The position numbers were made by a program, and so were the translations under genes. The notes under the pieces were generated by a model. It had not been told where the DNA came from and searched no databases. It saw only the letters and a list, made by a program, of their open reading frames with translations. Shown one piece after another: positions 1 through 9,808 of a stretch of 64,000 bases of DNA. Positions within the stretch are counted from its first letter, which is position 1. The number at the start of each line of letters is the position of its first letter. The DNA is from Photobacterium gaetbulicola Gung47 (GTDB lineage Bacteria; Pseudomonadota; Gammaproteobacteria; Enterobacterales; Vibrionaceae), in the NCBI GenBank assembly GCA_000940995.1, contig CP005974.1, forward strand, positions 2,480,001-2,544,000. The letters run 5' to 3'.

Positions 1-1487
1 AACAATGCCAGTTCCGAGCCGAGAGTCAGTTGCGGCAGCAAAAACACATAGGCAGGCACGGAGAACACAAACCCAAGAGTAAACAGAACAAAAAGCATCA
101 CTGGATGGAAAGGCAAAAAAGACAGGATAGAGACAAATAACGTACTGAAAATAACAAAGTTATAGCCACCAGGCGGGTTGAAATGGATCCAAAATGCCCC
201 CGCCAGCCAATAGGTGACAAAAACCTTTACCGCAGACTTGGCATTCTCGGCATCCCACCAATTAAAGTTGGGTTTGGCCTTTAACGCTGGCAATTCGAAT
301 TCCACCGTCCCGGTCAACGAGTCGATACTGCTGATACAGCTCTCCAGTTTGGCGAGGCGCTCCCGCAGCTGATTCAACAGATAACCTGAGGATATCGCTT
401 CCCCGCGGTATAAGTGCCCGGCCTGCTTCAGCCTTTCCCCATCATATTCTACGGCCGCCAGTGACTGCGGAGGATGGGCTTCCTGCTTCTCCCAGGCATC
501 CGGCAACCTGTCGAATAGCCCAATCACCTCGGCACGCATTTCCTCAAAGTCACGGAGATAGTCCACCGGGTGTCCGCCTGAGCGTGAATGGTCCTTCGCG
601 GCAAATAAGAGCAGTTCGGAAATCTGGCTGTATAACGCAACCGTGCCGTCCCACTCTTTTTTGTAGGCGGAAATCTCGCTGCATTCACTGTTAAGGGTTT
701 GGTACCGAGCTTCGAAGGCTTGCTGGGCTGCAAATACCGTTTTACTGAGCTCAGCCACCGTGGGAGGAACATCTTCCACCTTGGCTACCGCTGATTCGTC
801 ACCCGACGGCGGTGAGCCGAGTTCTTGCCCGTCAGGGGGACTCTCTGACTCTACTTGGTGCGGCGGCTGGCTTATGGCCTCAAACAACGCTTTTTGTGCG
901 GCGCTCAGTTCATCACCAAGGTGACGGAGATTCTGCTCTACCCTGGGGGGAAAGAGGAACACCCCGACAATGGTGTAAACGACCACACCAAATATCGTCA
1001 TGAAGGTGCGATCAAGCCCATAAATAAAAGCACCTTCAGCATCTCCGCCATTGTACATCATCAGGATCATCACACCCGTCAGCATGAATAAGGTCGGATC
1101 GTTGAGATATGCTGAGCGAATATAGAAAACAACCACAACAACCAGGGAAACGGCAACCATGTAGAGCAGCCTGTCCTGAGTAAAAAAACCGACGAGGATT
1201 AGCCCGATAATCCCTCCGGCAATAGTACCAAGTACCCGCAGCGTGCCTTTGGCCAGTGATTCGCGGCGGCTCCCCGTCGATGCAATCAACATTACGGTTG
1301 TTGCCGCGGTCGAAGGCTGAGACCAGCCCAAAGCCATGGGGATCAAGTAGGCCAGCGTCAGGCTGACAGCAACACGGAAGGCAAACTTGAACTTATCGCT
1401 CAAGCAAAAAGGCAATAACCAGTTACCCAACTGGAAAACCGACAATCTTTGTTTAATACGGAGTAATTGAGTGTTGGCTTTACTCAC
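1..1487 (-). CDS. FUSC-family membrane protein (aromatic-acid/efflux type), C-terminus cut by window edge
   Basis: I read this frame by eye on the minus strand: it opens at a GTG (1485-1487) with AGGG about 9 nt upstream and stays open to base 1, giving about 495 residues with the C-terminus missing. The N-terminal ~180 residues form a block of hydrophobic segments, followed by a charged soluble region rich in Glu and Gln (about residues 190-420), then a second membrane block begins near the edge. This alternating membrane-soluble-membrane plan is that of the FUSC/YccS/AaeB superfamily, whose members are linked to export of aromatic acids or similar compounds. The substrate cannot be deduced. 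An alternative would be a YccS-like protein of unknown role. The start is inferred from the weak ribosome site and the beginning of the hydrophobic pattern. Confidence 0.7.
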   Translation of the reverse strand, partial: MSKANTQLLRIKQRLSVFQLGNWLLPFCLSDKFKFAFRVAVSLTLAYLIPMALGWSQPSTAATTVMLIASTGSRRESLAKGTLRVLGTIAGGIIGLILVGFFTQDRLLYMVAVSLVVVVVFYIRSAYLNDPTLFMLTGVMILMMYNGGDAEGAFIYGLDRTFMTIFGVVVYTIVGVFLFPPRVEQNLRHLGDELSAAQKALFEAISQPPHQVESESPPDGQELGSPPSGDESAVAKVEDVPPTVAELSKTVFAAQQAFEARYQTLNSECSEISAYKKEWDGTVALYSQISELLLFAAKDHSRSGGHPVDYLRDFEEMRAEVIGLFDRLPDAWEKQEAHPPQSLAAVEYDGERLKQAGHLYRGEAISSGYLLNQLRERLAKLESCISSIDSLTGTVEFELPALKAKPNFNWWDAENAKSAVKVFVTYWLAGAFWIHFNPPGGYNFVIFSTLFVSILSFLPFHPVMLFVLFTLGFVFSVPAYVFLLPQLTLGSELAL

Positions 1488-1647
1488 GCGATACCCTTTT
1501 AATAATACGCTGCTTAATAAGGCTAGGTTATTTTGGGTAAAGCACAGAAAAAAATTGTCTTATTTATCGAACTGTTAGATTACTTGAACAGCAATTGAAG
1601 GACTGAGAATCCCTTCAGATATGGCGTAACTATTGGCAGGAAGGATG

Positions 1648-1675
1648 CAAAAAGCCCCAGTTTTCACCGGGGCCT
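1648..1675 (-). terminator. Rho-independent terminator after the abgA-like gene
   Basis: On the minus strand GCCCCgG and CTGGGGC form a GC-rich stem around a short loop and are followed by five T. It lies 57 bp past the stop of the amidohydrolase gene and would end the attE-attFG-attH-abgA unit. Confidence 0.75.
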
Positions 1676-1731
1676 GTGACAAAAAGGATAATATCCTAGT
1701 TGGCAGGGTGACTGCCTTGTTTGCGATTAAA

Positions 1732-3069
1732 TCAATTGCTGGTTATCGACGGTTCACTGGCCGACTCTGCTCGCAACAGTGGTTGCTGAAGGGCATTGAC
1801 AGCATTGAGCAGCAGCTTAACCGCGGGCAGCATACGGCTTTCATCGATATCAAAATCACCATTGTGATGGCCTGCCGTTAAGTCCGAGCCAACCAGACAA
1901 TATATCGCCTTACCACCGCGGGACTGCACGCGGTCAACCAAATAGCCGGCATCTTCACTGGCACCGAAATCTTTTTCTCTGAGTACGTCAGTAAATCCAC
2001 TCTCCGGGCCAACAGACTCCAGCAATTCGACGAGCTCAAGATCATTTTCAAGACCTATCGCCTCGCCTTGCGCGCAGAGTTTAACTTTCACCCCATGCAT
2101 CATCGCCGCAGCCTCGGCAATGTTTTCCACCTGCTGGAACATATAGGAATTCAAGGCACGGTTCTCACCACGCGTTTCCCCCAGCAGTACCGCACTGGCT
2201 GGAATGACATTACGTCCATCGCCGGCATGCATTTGCCCGATGTTGATCCGAGTCATACCATCACGGTGGCGTGGAATAGCCAGCATCTGGCTTACCGCGG
2301 TACAAGCCGCCGCAAGGGCATTCTGCCCAGCATTGGGCTCAATCCCAGCGTGAGCGGGTTTGCCCGTAAAATGAAGATCAAACTTTGAACTACAGAGGAA
2401 ATGCTGGGGGTCACAGACTAAGGTCCCGCTTGGCACATTCATGCCAATATGGGCCGCAAAGAAATAATCCACATCGTCGAGCCAGCCACTCTCGGCAATG
2501 GCCTTACCCGCGCGGCACCCTTCTTCTGCCGGCTGAAACAGTAATTTTATCTTACCGTTGAGCTGATCTTTGTTTTGTGCCAATACTTCGGCAATACCCA
2601 AGCCGATCGAAGCGTGAGCATCGTGTCCACAGGCATGCGCCACACCCGGTGCCAGTGAAGCAAAACCCAGGAACCGAGGGCGGTGGGCGTCCTCTTCGCT
2701 TTCCATCACTTCAACGGCATCGATATCAAAACGCAACGCAATAACAGGGCCTGGCCGCCCCGTATCGAGCACCGCGCCAACACCGGTGATACCATCCATG
2801 TGGGCCAGATAGGTAATATCCGCTCCCCAACTGATCGCTCGCTCTTGAGCCTGTGCAACCAGCACTTCATCGCGCCCCATAATCGAGGAGCGAAGGATGA
2901 TCTCATCGCTGAAATGCAGCGAGTAGCCTAAGTTTTCAAGATGGCTAGCGATACGGCTCGTGGTAAAAAATTCCCGCCACGCGGCTTCCGGGTAGCGATG
3001 AAACTCCCGGCGATGATTCATTAAGCGCTGAGACAGCGTCTGTTCATCGAAATGCAAGTTACTTAACAC
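1732..3069 (-). CDS. M20D metallo-amidohydrolase, AbgA-like (p-aminobenzoyl-glutamate hydrolase A type)
   Basis: A 445-residue zinc peptidase-fold hydrolase that removes an acyl or aroyl group from an amino acid. The metal-site signature HACGHD is at residues 145-150 and the catalytic Glu pair (PAEEG) near 182-183; a dimerisation-domain GxxAHAG segment follows. Length and many blocks (for example DTGRPGPV and GRNVIPAS) resemble E. coli AbgA (436 aa), which cleaves p-aminobenzoyl-glutamate, a folate breakdown product. No AbgB or AbgT partner is nearby, so the substrate may differ. Start is a GTG with AGGA seven bases upstream. The gene begins 35 bp after the attH homologue and is probably co-transcribed with the ABC transporter genes, which would be an unusual pairing. 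Confidence 0.8.
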   Translation of the reverse strand: MLSNLHFDEQTLSQRLMNHRREFHRYPEAAWREFFTTSRIASHLENLGYSLHFSDEIILRSSIMGRDEVLVAQAQERAISWGADITYLAHMDGITGVGAVLDTGRPGPVIALRFDIDAVEVMESEEDAHRPRFLGFASLAPGVAHACGHDAHASIGLGIAEVLAQNKDQLNGKIKLLFQPAEEGCRAGKAIAESGWLDDVDYFFAAHIGMNVPSGTLVCDPQHFLCSSKFDLHFTGKPAHAGIEPNAGQNALAAACTAVSQMLAIPRHRDGMTRINIGQMHAGDGRNVIPASAVLLGETRGENRALNSYMFQQVENIAEAAAMMHGVKVKLCAQGEAIGLENDLELVELLESVGPESGFTDVLREKDFGASEDAGYLVDRVQSRGGKAIYCLVGSDLTAGHHNGDFDIDESRMLPAVKLLLNAVNALQQPLLRAESASEPSITSN

Positions 3070-3104
3070 CTATTGTTCCTAATAATCTTTTACAGGGCGC
3101 GGCT

Positions 3105-4208
3105 TCAATAGCCTGTCAGCTCCATAAATCCTTGTCCTGTATGGCTTCCTGTAACCCTTATCGGCCCTTCCCAATAAGAGAAGATGAACGGGAGCCACTG
3201 CTCCTTCCGGACCACATCCACTTTAAGTTTTATCCCTTTTGACGGCACATCTATCTGCCATGCAACAGGATGCGTTTTTCCCCCTTGGGTTGAGAATGTA
3301 ACCGGCAGCAACTGAATATCTTCAGCTTCCAGTACATCAATACGGCCATCGGCCCAACTTAGCGAGCCAAAATAATACGGACGGGTATCTTTTTCTCTGA
3401 TCTGATACAGCATTAATGCACTTCCATCATCAAGATGGATAGCGAACCAGTCCCAACCCAGCTGATTATCAGCCAGTCCGCGGCTACTCCACTCACGGTC
3501 AAACCAGGCCTCACCGGTGACCTCAAAACGCTGTCCGTCTAATTCGATTCGCCCGTCAATTTGCAAGAAGGGGGCACTGAAATAGTAAGATGCAATATCT
3601 TTGGTCGCATGCTTCTTACTATAGCCCTGCTCGCCTTGCAGCACGATATTACCGGTTTGCTGGATCGCCAGCTTGCCGGCCATACCGCTGTCATCGGCGA
3701 ACGACAACACTCCTGGGAATGGGGAGTCAGAGAAAGATCGCCACTCCCAGTTATCCAGCCATGCCCGGAAGGGTTGGCCTAACACACCCGCTTGGCCGAT
3801 CCCGCCCCGGGCAAAGCGCTCGGCAGACCACACTTTATCTTCTCCAGTCACCACTAAGTGGGCCATATACCGTTGCGGGTTCTCCCAACCGTGCCCCTCG
3901 CCAGACAACGAACGGGAACGGAACAAGGTCCATTGAAAGCCAAACTCTTCGCCATCTTCTGCTTTAAGGTTAGCCGTCAGGTACCACCATTCTGTTCTGA
4001 ATTCTGGGTGGGGTAAATGATCACGCGGAAACTCAAACTGATAACCAGGCACGACCTGGGCAAATTGGTCACTGTCTGGCCCCACCATCATGGAGACGGA
4101 ACGGTTTACCTGGGCTTCTTCTGGCTCGCAGCTCAACAGTCCCAGCACCGCAACAATAGCGACAAGAGAGACTATCAAATACCCGCGCAGGAAATTTCTC
4201 CCCTTCAT
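3105..4208 (-). CDS. AttH-like lipoprotein of an AttEFGH-type ABC system (lipocalin/CrtC-like)
   Basis: A 367-residue predicted lipoprotein: after a basic start (MKGRNF) comes a hydrophobic stretch and the lipobox LLSC with Cys27, so it should be lipid-anchored on the periplasmic side. The rest carries tryptophan-rich blocks (EFRTEWWY near the start of the mature part, FDREWSSR later) characteristic of the AttH/hydroxyneurosporene-synthase-like family, a double-lipocalin fold thought to bind or modify a hydrophobic ligand. The start ATG overlaps the stop of the permease gene (TGATG), indicating translational coupling; a longer upstream reading exists but lacks a signal peptide. Family context is the AttEFGH system first named in Agrobacterium and annotated in vibrios; the substrate is unknown. 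Confidence 0.8.
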   Translation of the reverse strand: MKGRNFLRGYLIVSLVAIVAVLGLLSCEPEEAQVNRSVSMMVGPDSDQFAQVVPGYQFEFPRDHLPHPEFRTEWWYLTANLKAEDGEEFGFQWTLFRSRSLSGEGHGWENPQRYMAHLVVTGEDKVWSAERFARGGIGQAGVLGQPFRAWLDNWEWRSFSDSPFPGVLSFADDSGMAGKLAIQQTGNIVLQGEQGYSKKHATKDIASYYFSAPFLQIDGRIELDGQRFEVTGEAWFDREWSSRGLADNQLGWDWFAIHLDDGSALMLYQIREKDTRPYYFGSLSWADGRIDVLEAEDIQLLPVTFSTQGGKTHPVAWQIDVPSKGIKLKVDVVRKEQWLPFIFSYWEGPIRVTGSHTGQGFMELTGY

Positions 4209-6673
4209 CAGAACGACTCCCTTAATGACATGATTGCAGACTGCTTCACCAGCCGCCATACCGGCCACGCCCCGGCCAGCAGCAACACGACCAATGCCGA
4301 GCCCAGGGAGAACAGATAGTTGGTTGGGAAATACTCGATTGGCATTGTCCAGCCGAAGGAGTACTTCAAGACAACATCAATAAGTAACTGAGCCAAAACA
4401 AGGCCAAGCGGCAAAGCTATCAATGCCGTGAGCAAACCAATCAAGAGCAATTGCCCTCCCCCCAGCAACGCCAGCTCCCGACCGGTCATGCCCATACAGC
4501 GCAACAAGGCAAACTGGCGTAGGCGTGACGTTTCCCCTGCCACGGTGGCAAAGAACAACCCGCACACGGCCACCACCAAGGTCAGCTTGCCCAGTGTTGC
4601 CGTGACGATAAATGTACGATCGAACACATTCATTGCCTGGAGCATCAAGTCATTGTTGTTGCGGATTCTTTCCGGCGGCAACCGGAATGTTTCACCAAGA
4701 GAGCGGATAATAGTCTCTGCCTGGGTATGATCATTAAGGTGTACCGCAAGGCTCACTTGCCCCTTGTGAGGCCAAATCGCCTTCCAGCGCTTCTGGGACA
4801 TAATGACTTGTCCATAGGGATTGCCGTAGTCATAAAACACACCGGCGACAAGCCACTGCTTGTTTAATGGCGGAGGCAGGTCGAGTACCTGCCCCGGCTT
4901 GATATTTTGTTTCAGGGCCATCGACTCACTCACTAGTATGGCCCGCTCATGATGCAATTTCTGCCAGTATTCTGGCATTGCGACTTTAACCGCAAGAGCT
5001 TGTTTTTCGTCATCGGTTCCGCCAACGCTGACAACCTGCAAGGTGCCAGACTCGGATGGTAACATCTTGCGCCACTGCCACCACACTTGTTTCACTTCAT
5101 CTTGGTTTTCTAGCCACTGGGTCATCCTCGGAGCCATATTGACCGCCGGGCGAATATAGATATCAGCAGCCAGACGCTGTTCTAACCAGGTTTGAGTGGT
5201 ATTCCTAAAACTGCCGACCATGGTTTCCATGCCGATGTTCGATGCCAGTGCCAGCATGAATGCCATTGCGGCAACGCCTCGATAACTCAGACTGGCCGCC
5301 GCGTCGGAAAAGAACCAGCGCAGGCGAGCTGAGCGAACCACAATCCCCAGCACACGGAACAGCTGCCACAACAAGAAAGGCATCGCCAGTGCCGAGGCAA
5401 TCAGTATGCAAGCGATTAGGACAAAACCGGCTTTTTGACCATGTGGCAATTGATAGGCCGCAATAGCCGCCCCGACGAACATGCACGAGAACACCGCCTG
5501 AAAGGCAAACTCTCGCCCGCTGAACCTAACCAGCGACATGCGAGTGGCCAAACGCGCAGGCTGACTGTTAATCAGCCGCACCAAAGGCCAGCCACAGGCT
5601 AACAGACACCCGCCGACAGCGATCAGGATAGAGGCCGCTCCCCACTCCCATTGCCAACGAACGGCCAAGCTCACATTGGCCCCGTAGAGATCGTTCAAGG
5701 TTTGGGCCACCGATGGCAGCAGTTTCTCTGCCAGCAGCAGACCCAACAGGTTCCCCCCGATCAAACCGACGACAATCCACACCACCAGCTCCAGGCTCAG
5801 TGCCTTTATCAATTGCCCCGAAGAAACCCCCGCTTGGCGCATCAACCCAACCAATGGCTGCCGCTGGGAAAAGGACAGTGACATTGCCTGATAGAAAATA
5901 AACAGGCCGACCACAAAAGCCAACATGCCCATAGCCAGCAAGTTCAAGTGGAACGCATCCGTGAGCGGCTCTAGGCCAGCAGTCTCTTGTTTTTCCAGCT
6001 TGAGCGCGGTGGGCAGCTTGTCTTCTAGGCTGCTGACCGTTTTCGGATCCAAGTCGCCACAAAGAATCGAGCTAAGCCCTGAGCTAGGCTGCAATTGCCT
6101 GAGCAAGGCCATATCTGCAATTAACCGCGGTCCCTTGATACGCTCTTCACTGACGACTTGGAGCGGGCCGATGGACTTTCCAGACTCCAGTTGCAAAATC
6201 TGGCCATCCTTGAATCCCATATAGTTGGCGAGCTGCTCACCCACCAGCACCGGATAAGGCGGCTGCATCAGGGACAGGATCTGTTGCTGGTTCTCGCTGC
6301 CCGGTACGGTATTGTGGCGGAAGCTGGAAAACAACGCGATAGGATCGAGGCCGACAAGCTCTAGACTGCGCCCGTTGTCAAGCGTAATTCGCAGCTCATC
6401 CATCGGCACGCACTGGCTAAAACCGTCACGACGAAGTTGAACATAAAACCCCTGCGGGACTTTTAACGCCGGCTGGCTGTGACGGATGCGATAGGGAAAA
6501 GGATTGGAAAAAAGGAGTTCACCATCGCGGTAGCTTTCACGCGCTTGCTGATTGACGCCCATGACCCCAACCAAGAGGGCAATACCTAATGTCAGTCCCA
6601 ACCAAACCAGGACAATTTGAAGAGGGTGACGCTTATAATGCCCCCAAAGCGCTTTAGCTACGGGGCTTGACAT
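4208..6673 (-). CDS. FtsX-type ABC permease, fused AttF-AttG-like
   Basis: An 821-residue inner-membrane permease. One N-terminal helix (about 18-38) is followed by a large periplasmic domain, a first FtsX-type bundle from about residue 240, a central group of helices, a second periplasmic domain (about 500-680) and a second FtsX bundle at the C-terminus. This duplicated plan equals two AttF/AttG-sized permeases joined in one chain and resembles E. coli YbbP in architecture. Such permeases work as mechanotransmission or lipoprotein-handling machines rather than classical importers. It overlaps the ATPase gene by 20 bp upstream and the lipoprotein gene by 1 bp downstream, so the three proteins very likely form one complex. 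Confidence 0.85.
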   Translation of the reverse strand: MSSPVAKALWGHYKRHPLQIVLVWLGLTLGIALLVGVMGVNQQARESYRDGELLFSNPFPYRIRHSQPALKVPQGFYVQLRRDGFSQCVPMDELRITLDNGRSLELVGLDPIALFSSFRHNTVPGSENQQQILSLMQPPYPVLVGEQLANYMGFKDGQILQLESGKSIGPLQVVSEERIKGPRLIADMALLRQLQPSSGLSSILCGDLDPKTVSSLEDKLPTALKLEKQETAGLEPLTDAFHLNLLAMGMLAFVVGLFIFYQAMSLSFSQRQPLVGLMRQAGVSSGQLIKALSLELVVWIVVGLIGGNLLGLLLAEKLLPSVAQTLNDLYGANVSLAVRWQWEWGAASILIAVGGCLLACGWPLVRLINSQPARLATRMSLVRFSGREFAFQAVFSCMFVGAAIAAYQLPHGQKAGFVLIACILIASALAMPFLLWQLFRVLGIVVRSARLRWFFSDAAASLSYRGVAAMAFMLALASNIGMETMVGSFRNTTQTWLEQRLAADIYIRPAVNMAPRMTQWLENQDEVKQVWWQWRKMLPSESGTLQVVSVGGTDDEKQALAVKVAMPEYWQKLHHERAILVSESMALKQNIKPGQVLDLPPPLNKQWLVAGVFYDYGNPYGQVIMSQKRWKAIWPHKGQVSLAVHLNDHTQAETIIRSLGETFRLPPERIRNNNDLMLQAMNVFDRTFIVTATLGKLTLVVAVCGLFFATVAGETSRLRQFALLRCMGMTGRELALLGGGQLLLIGLLTALIALPLGLVLAQLLIDVVLKYSFGWTMPIEYFPTNYLFSLGSALVVLLLAGAWPVWRLVKQSAIMSLRESF

Positions 6674-7325
6674 GTAACAGTCCTCCCTGCAGGCGAATGC
6701 AGCCGTTCATATGTGCGGCCACCTGTTTACTGTGGGTAACCAGCAGCAAAGTACAATCCAATTGTTTGGTCAGGTTGATAAGCAAATTAATCACCGCAGC
6801 GGCATTTCGCTCATCCAGGCTACCGGTCGGTTCATCCGCCAATAGAATTTGTGGCTCCATGTAAAGCGCCCGGGCAATCGCCGCGCGCTGTTGCTGGCCT
6901 CCCGACATTTCTTCCGGGTAACGCCCCAGCAGCGGCATCAAATCCAAGGCGGCGATAATTTGTCGCCACAGCGCAGGGTTTTCTTCCAGCCCCTTGAGCT
7001 GGCGGCAGAAACGAATATTGTCTGCCGTCGTGAGGGTCGGTAGCAAATTGAATTGCTGAAAAACTAACCCTATATTGTTACGACGGAAAGCCGTTCTCTC
7101 TCGCTCCGAGATAGTATGGATAGGCTTATCACCAAGCCATACCTCGCCGGAATCAACACTATCTAGCCCAGCAATCAGGTTAAGCAGGGTACTTTTTCCC
7201 GAGCCACTCTCACCCATCAGCGCCAGTTGCTCACCTTGCTTTAATTCCAGCTCAGCACCTTGCAAAACCGAATGGTATTCATCACCATCCATATATCCTT
7301 TGCAAAGGTTGACCAGTCGTAACAT
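6654..7325 (-). CDS. ABC transporter ATPase, AttE/LolD-like
   Basis: A 223-residue ATPase, the usual size for the LolD/MacB-type class that partners FtsX permeases. Walker A is GESGSGKST (38-46), the signature is MSGGQQQR (about 139-146), Walker B with the catalytic Glu is LLADEPTG, and the switch His is in VTHSK. It powers the fused permease encoded directly downstream (20-bp overlap). The first gene of the operon, it starts at an ATG with GGGG seven bases upstream. The three-gene order ATPase, double permease, CrtC-like lipoprotein is what supports the AttEFGH label over LolCDE. Confidence 0.88.
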   Translation of the reverse strand: MLRLVNLCKGYMDGDEYHSVLQGAELELKQGEQLALMGESGSGKSTLLNLIAGLDSVDSGEVWLGDKPIHTISERERTAFRRNNIGLVFQQFNLLPTLTTADNIRFCRQLKGLEENPALWRQIIAALDLMPLLGRYPEEMSGGQQQRAAIARALYMEPQILLADEPTGSLDERNAAAVINLLINLTKQLDCTLLLVTHSKQVAAHMNGCIRLQGGLLHVKPRS

Positions 7326-7596
7326 TATAATCCCCAGTTATAGGAAGTGTTTGCCCTGAAATTTACAGCAAACCAATTGTTCTATAAAGGCCTTTAATGA
7401 ACATAGAGATAAAACACACCTATTACGTTACATCCGCTCTACATTTCCTTTAAAGCCCCTACATGCCCCTCACAAAATAGCGCCGCACAACCGCGATTGC
7501 TGTTGTATATTTTTATTGTATACCTTTGTTTGATAGCCAGTCTTTGATTCCACCTCATTTAACTGGCCAATTACCCGCTACACGGAGCAGTAGTAT

Positions 7597-9060
7597 ATGG
7601 ATAAAACAATTTTAGTTGTTGGCGCATCGGGTTACATCGGCAGTCACCTTGTGCCCGAACTGGCCTGTGCAGGCTATAGGGTCAAAGCCACATGCCGCAA
7701 CTTGAAATTGTTAGAAAAGCGCGGCTGGCAAAATCTTGATAATGTCAGTTTACACCAACTCGATCTCACCGAGCCAGCTGACCTAGCCCCCCTGCTGGAA
7801 GGAGTCGAAAGTGTTTTCTTTCTCGTCCATGGCATGAACCACGGCCACGACTTTATTGACATTGAACTGCAGGCTGCGAAAAATTTCAGCGCCGCCCTTA
7901 AACAATCAGATGTCGAGCGAGTGATCTATTTGGGCGCTTTGCAACCTTCAGACGGCAAACCTTCCGAACACCTTTTAGCCCGCAAGGCGACAGGAGAAAT
8001 TCTAAGAGAAAGCGGTAAACCAATTACCGAGCTGCGTGCGGGGATCATCGTTGGCCCCGGCTCTGCTGCCTTTGAAGTGATGCGCGATTTTGCCTTGCAT
8101 TTCCCCATCCTTGTTACCCCAAAATGGGTCTACTCCAAGAGCTCACCGATCGCACTGCGCAACCTGCTGCATTACCTGATTGAGCTACTCAACTTCCAGC
8201 CGACCCGCCACCAAATAATGGATGTCGCTGGCCCGAAAAATATCAGCTATGCCAAACAGCTTCGTACGATTGGCTTTCAGGCCGGGAGAAAAGTCAGGAT
8301 CTTGCCCCTGCCCTTTCTGACCCCAAGGTTCGCCGCCCGCTGGCTTCGCTTGGTAACATCCGTACCCACCAATATCGCAAAAGCCTTAATCGGCGGACTA
8401 GGCCATGATTTAAGGGCCAACGGCTCTGCGCTGCAATCGCTGATCCCCCAGCATCTGCTGAGCTATGACGAAGCCGTGGAAGAAAGCCTGGCGCACGAGA
8501 ACGAAGTTGTCCGTAGTGATATCTGGGGGTTTGACCCAGACGCGCTCGCTCGCTGGCAACCCGGTTTTGGTTATTACCCCAAACAAGCTGGATACCATTT
8601 GAAAACCAACGCCACTGCCGAACAACTCTGGCGGCAAATTCTGCGGATGGGCGGGAAAGAGGGCTATTTTTATGCCAATTATCTGTGGTGGATCAGAGAG
8701 TGGATGGATTGGGTTATCGGTGGCGAAGGGCTGAACCGCTACCGCCGGGATCCCGACCATCTGAAGCTGGGAGATAAAATTGACTCCTGGAAGGTGATCA
8801 GTATCGAGCCTAACCGCTTTTTGTCGCTGCTATTTGGTATGAAGGCTCCGGGACTTGGCCGCTTGGAATTTACCATTGAAGATAAGGGGGATCACCGCGA
8901 AATCGACATTCGCGCCTGGTGGCACCCAGCAGGTTTCTCCGGCTTGCTCTACTGGTTTGCGATGATGCCCGCTCACCTCTTTATCTTCCGGGGGATGACC
9001 CATGCCTTAGTGGAACGCTGCCATGCAAAGGCACAGGAAGGGAAAACCGAGACGATATAA
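7597..9060 (+). CDS. SDR-family NAD(P)-binding protein with C-terminal DUF2867-type domain
   Basis: A 487-residue cytosolic protein. The N-terminal ~300 residues are an atypical short-chain dehydrogenase/epimerase fold with the dinucleotide motif GASGYIG at 9-15, a VFFLVHGM strand and a substrate-side YLGAL segment in place of a classic YxxxK. The C-terminal ~180 residues, rich in Trp (for example WWIREWMDW and RAWWHPAG), match the DUF2867 fusion seen in many proteobacteria. Function is unknown; members are often annotated as NAD-dependent epimerases. It stands alone, with its own ribosome site (GGAG) and a strong terminator just after the stop. Confidence 0.8.
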   Translation: MDKTILVVGASGYIGSHLVPELACAGYRVKATCRNLKLLEKRGWQNLDNVSLHQLDLTEPADLAPLLEGVESVFFLVHGMNHGHDFIDIELQAAKNFSAALKQSDVERVIYLGALQPSDGKPSEHLLARKATGEILRESGKPITELRAGIIVGPGSAAFEVMRDFALHFPILVTPKWVYSKSSPIALRNLLHYLIELLNFQPTRHQIMDVAGPKNISYAKQLRTIGFQAGRKVRILPLPFLTPRFAARWLRLVTSVPTNIAKALIGGLGHDLRANGSALQSLIPQHLLSYDEAVEESLAHENEVVRSDIWGFDPDALARWQPGFGYYPKQAGYHLKTNATAEQLWRQILRMGGKEGYFYANYLWWIREWMDWVIGGEGLNRYRRDPDHLKLGDKIDSWKVISIEPNRFLSLLFGMKAPGLGRLEFTIEDKGDHREIDIRAWWHPAGFSGLLYWFAMMPAHLFIFRGMTHALVERCHAKAQEGKTETI

Positions 9061-9085
9061 TCAAACCTGTGGCTATAGCAAAGAC

Positions 9086-9114
9086 AAAAACGGGAACCAT
9101 TCGGTTCCCGTTTT
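9086..9114. terminator. Bidirectional terminator between the SDR gene and the DUF2913 gene
   Basis: Perfect stem CGGGAACC/GGTTCCCG with loop attc, flanked by A5 and T4, so it can end transcription from both convergent genes. Confidence 0.85.
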
Positions 9115-9133
9115 CTCGTGTAAATCAAGCTGA

Positions 9134-9799
9134 TTACTGCTGGGCTGGCAACTCAGGCAAATGCGTGCCGGCATTTCGTGGAAACAGCTTGTACTCGCCA
9201 TGGTATTTCACTATCGATTTGTAATCTGTCACTTTGTACAGCAACAGACCTTGAGCATACGCCAGATCAATAAACTGACGGGTATCGCCACGAACAAACA
9301 GTGACAGCGGCTTAACCATTTCCCCGCTATCATCAAAGGCGGCAGCGTACTGGGCCGAGCAGACCACCAACGAGGCCTGGCCATCAGTATGGTGGGTCAC
9401 CTTGCGGTTCACTTCATATTCAGTCGTCACCAGCCAATCATGCTCCTCCAGCAGCCCATAAAGAGCTTTGAGCTGAGAGTCATGCAGCGTGTGGGCATGT
9501 AGTGTACCCGTTACTTCGCCGTCTTGAGGGATCCCCTCGTAGCAGGATTTGATCTGTTCAAACTGGCTCTTGAGCTGAGCGTTCTTGCCCATACTGCGCG
9601 CCTGCTTCTGCCAATCAACCAGCGTTTTGGCAACCACATGATCATAACGCTGCTGCTTGATGACCTTAGTCACCCAGGCATTAAGATACAGCGTCTCGCT
9701 CACTGGGTTCTTCGGCGTCTTCCCGGCTTGCTGAGAATCCATCAGCTCTTGTAGCCCCTGCGAGACAACCTTATAAATTTCTTGATAAAACGTAGCCAT
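9134..9799 (-). CDS. DUF2913-family protein
   Basis: A 221-residue soluble protein with no signal peptide or membrane segment. Segments such as KTPKNPVSE (27-35) and WVTKVIKQQRYD near residue 45 recall DUF2913, a family I know mainly from vibrios with no assigned function. It starts 9 bp after the stop of the Bcr-type exporter and has AAAGG seven bases before its ATG, so the two are probably co-transcribed. I cannot give a biochemical role. Residue composition is ordinary and there is no sign of recent transfer. Confidence 0.6.
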   Translation of the reverse strand: MATFYQEIYKVVSQGLQELMDSQQAGKTPKNPVSETLYLNAWVTKVIKQQRYDHVVAKTLVDWQKQARSMGKNAQLKSQFEQIKSCYEGIPQDGEVTGTLHAHTLHDSQLKALYGLLEEHDWLVTTEYEVNRKVTHHTDGQASLVVCSAQYAAAFDDSGEMVKPLSLFVRGDTRQFIDLAYAQGLLLYKVTDYKSIVKYHGEYKLFPRNAGTHLPELPAQQ

Positions 9800-9808
9800 C
9801 GATAACCT

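Noticed and set aside
1..1487. Many short plus-strand frames in the first 1.5 kb
   Set aside because: They are antisense to a continuous minus-strand FUSC frame with clear membrane-protein character.
4208..7325. LolCDE lipoprotein-release system
   Set aside because: ATPase is LolD-like, but a single fused double permease followed by a CrtC-like lipoprotein fits AttEFGH better.
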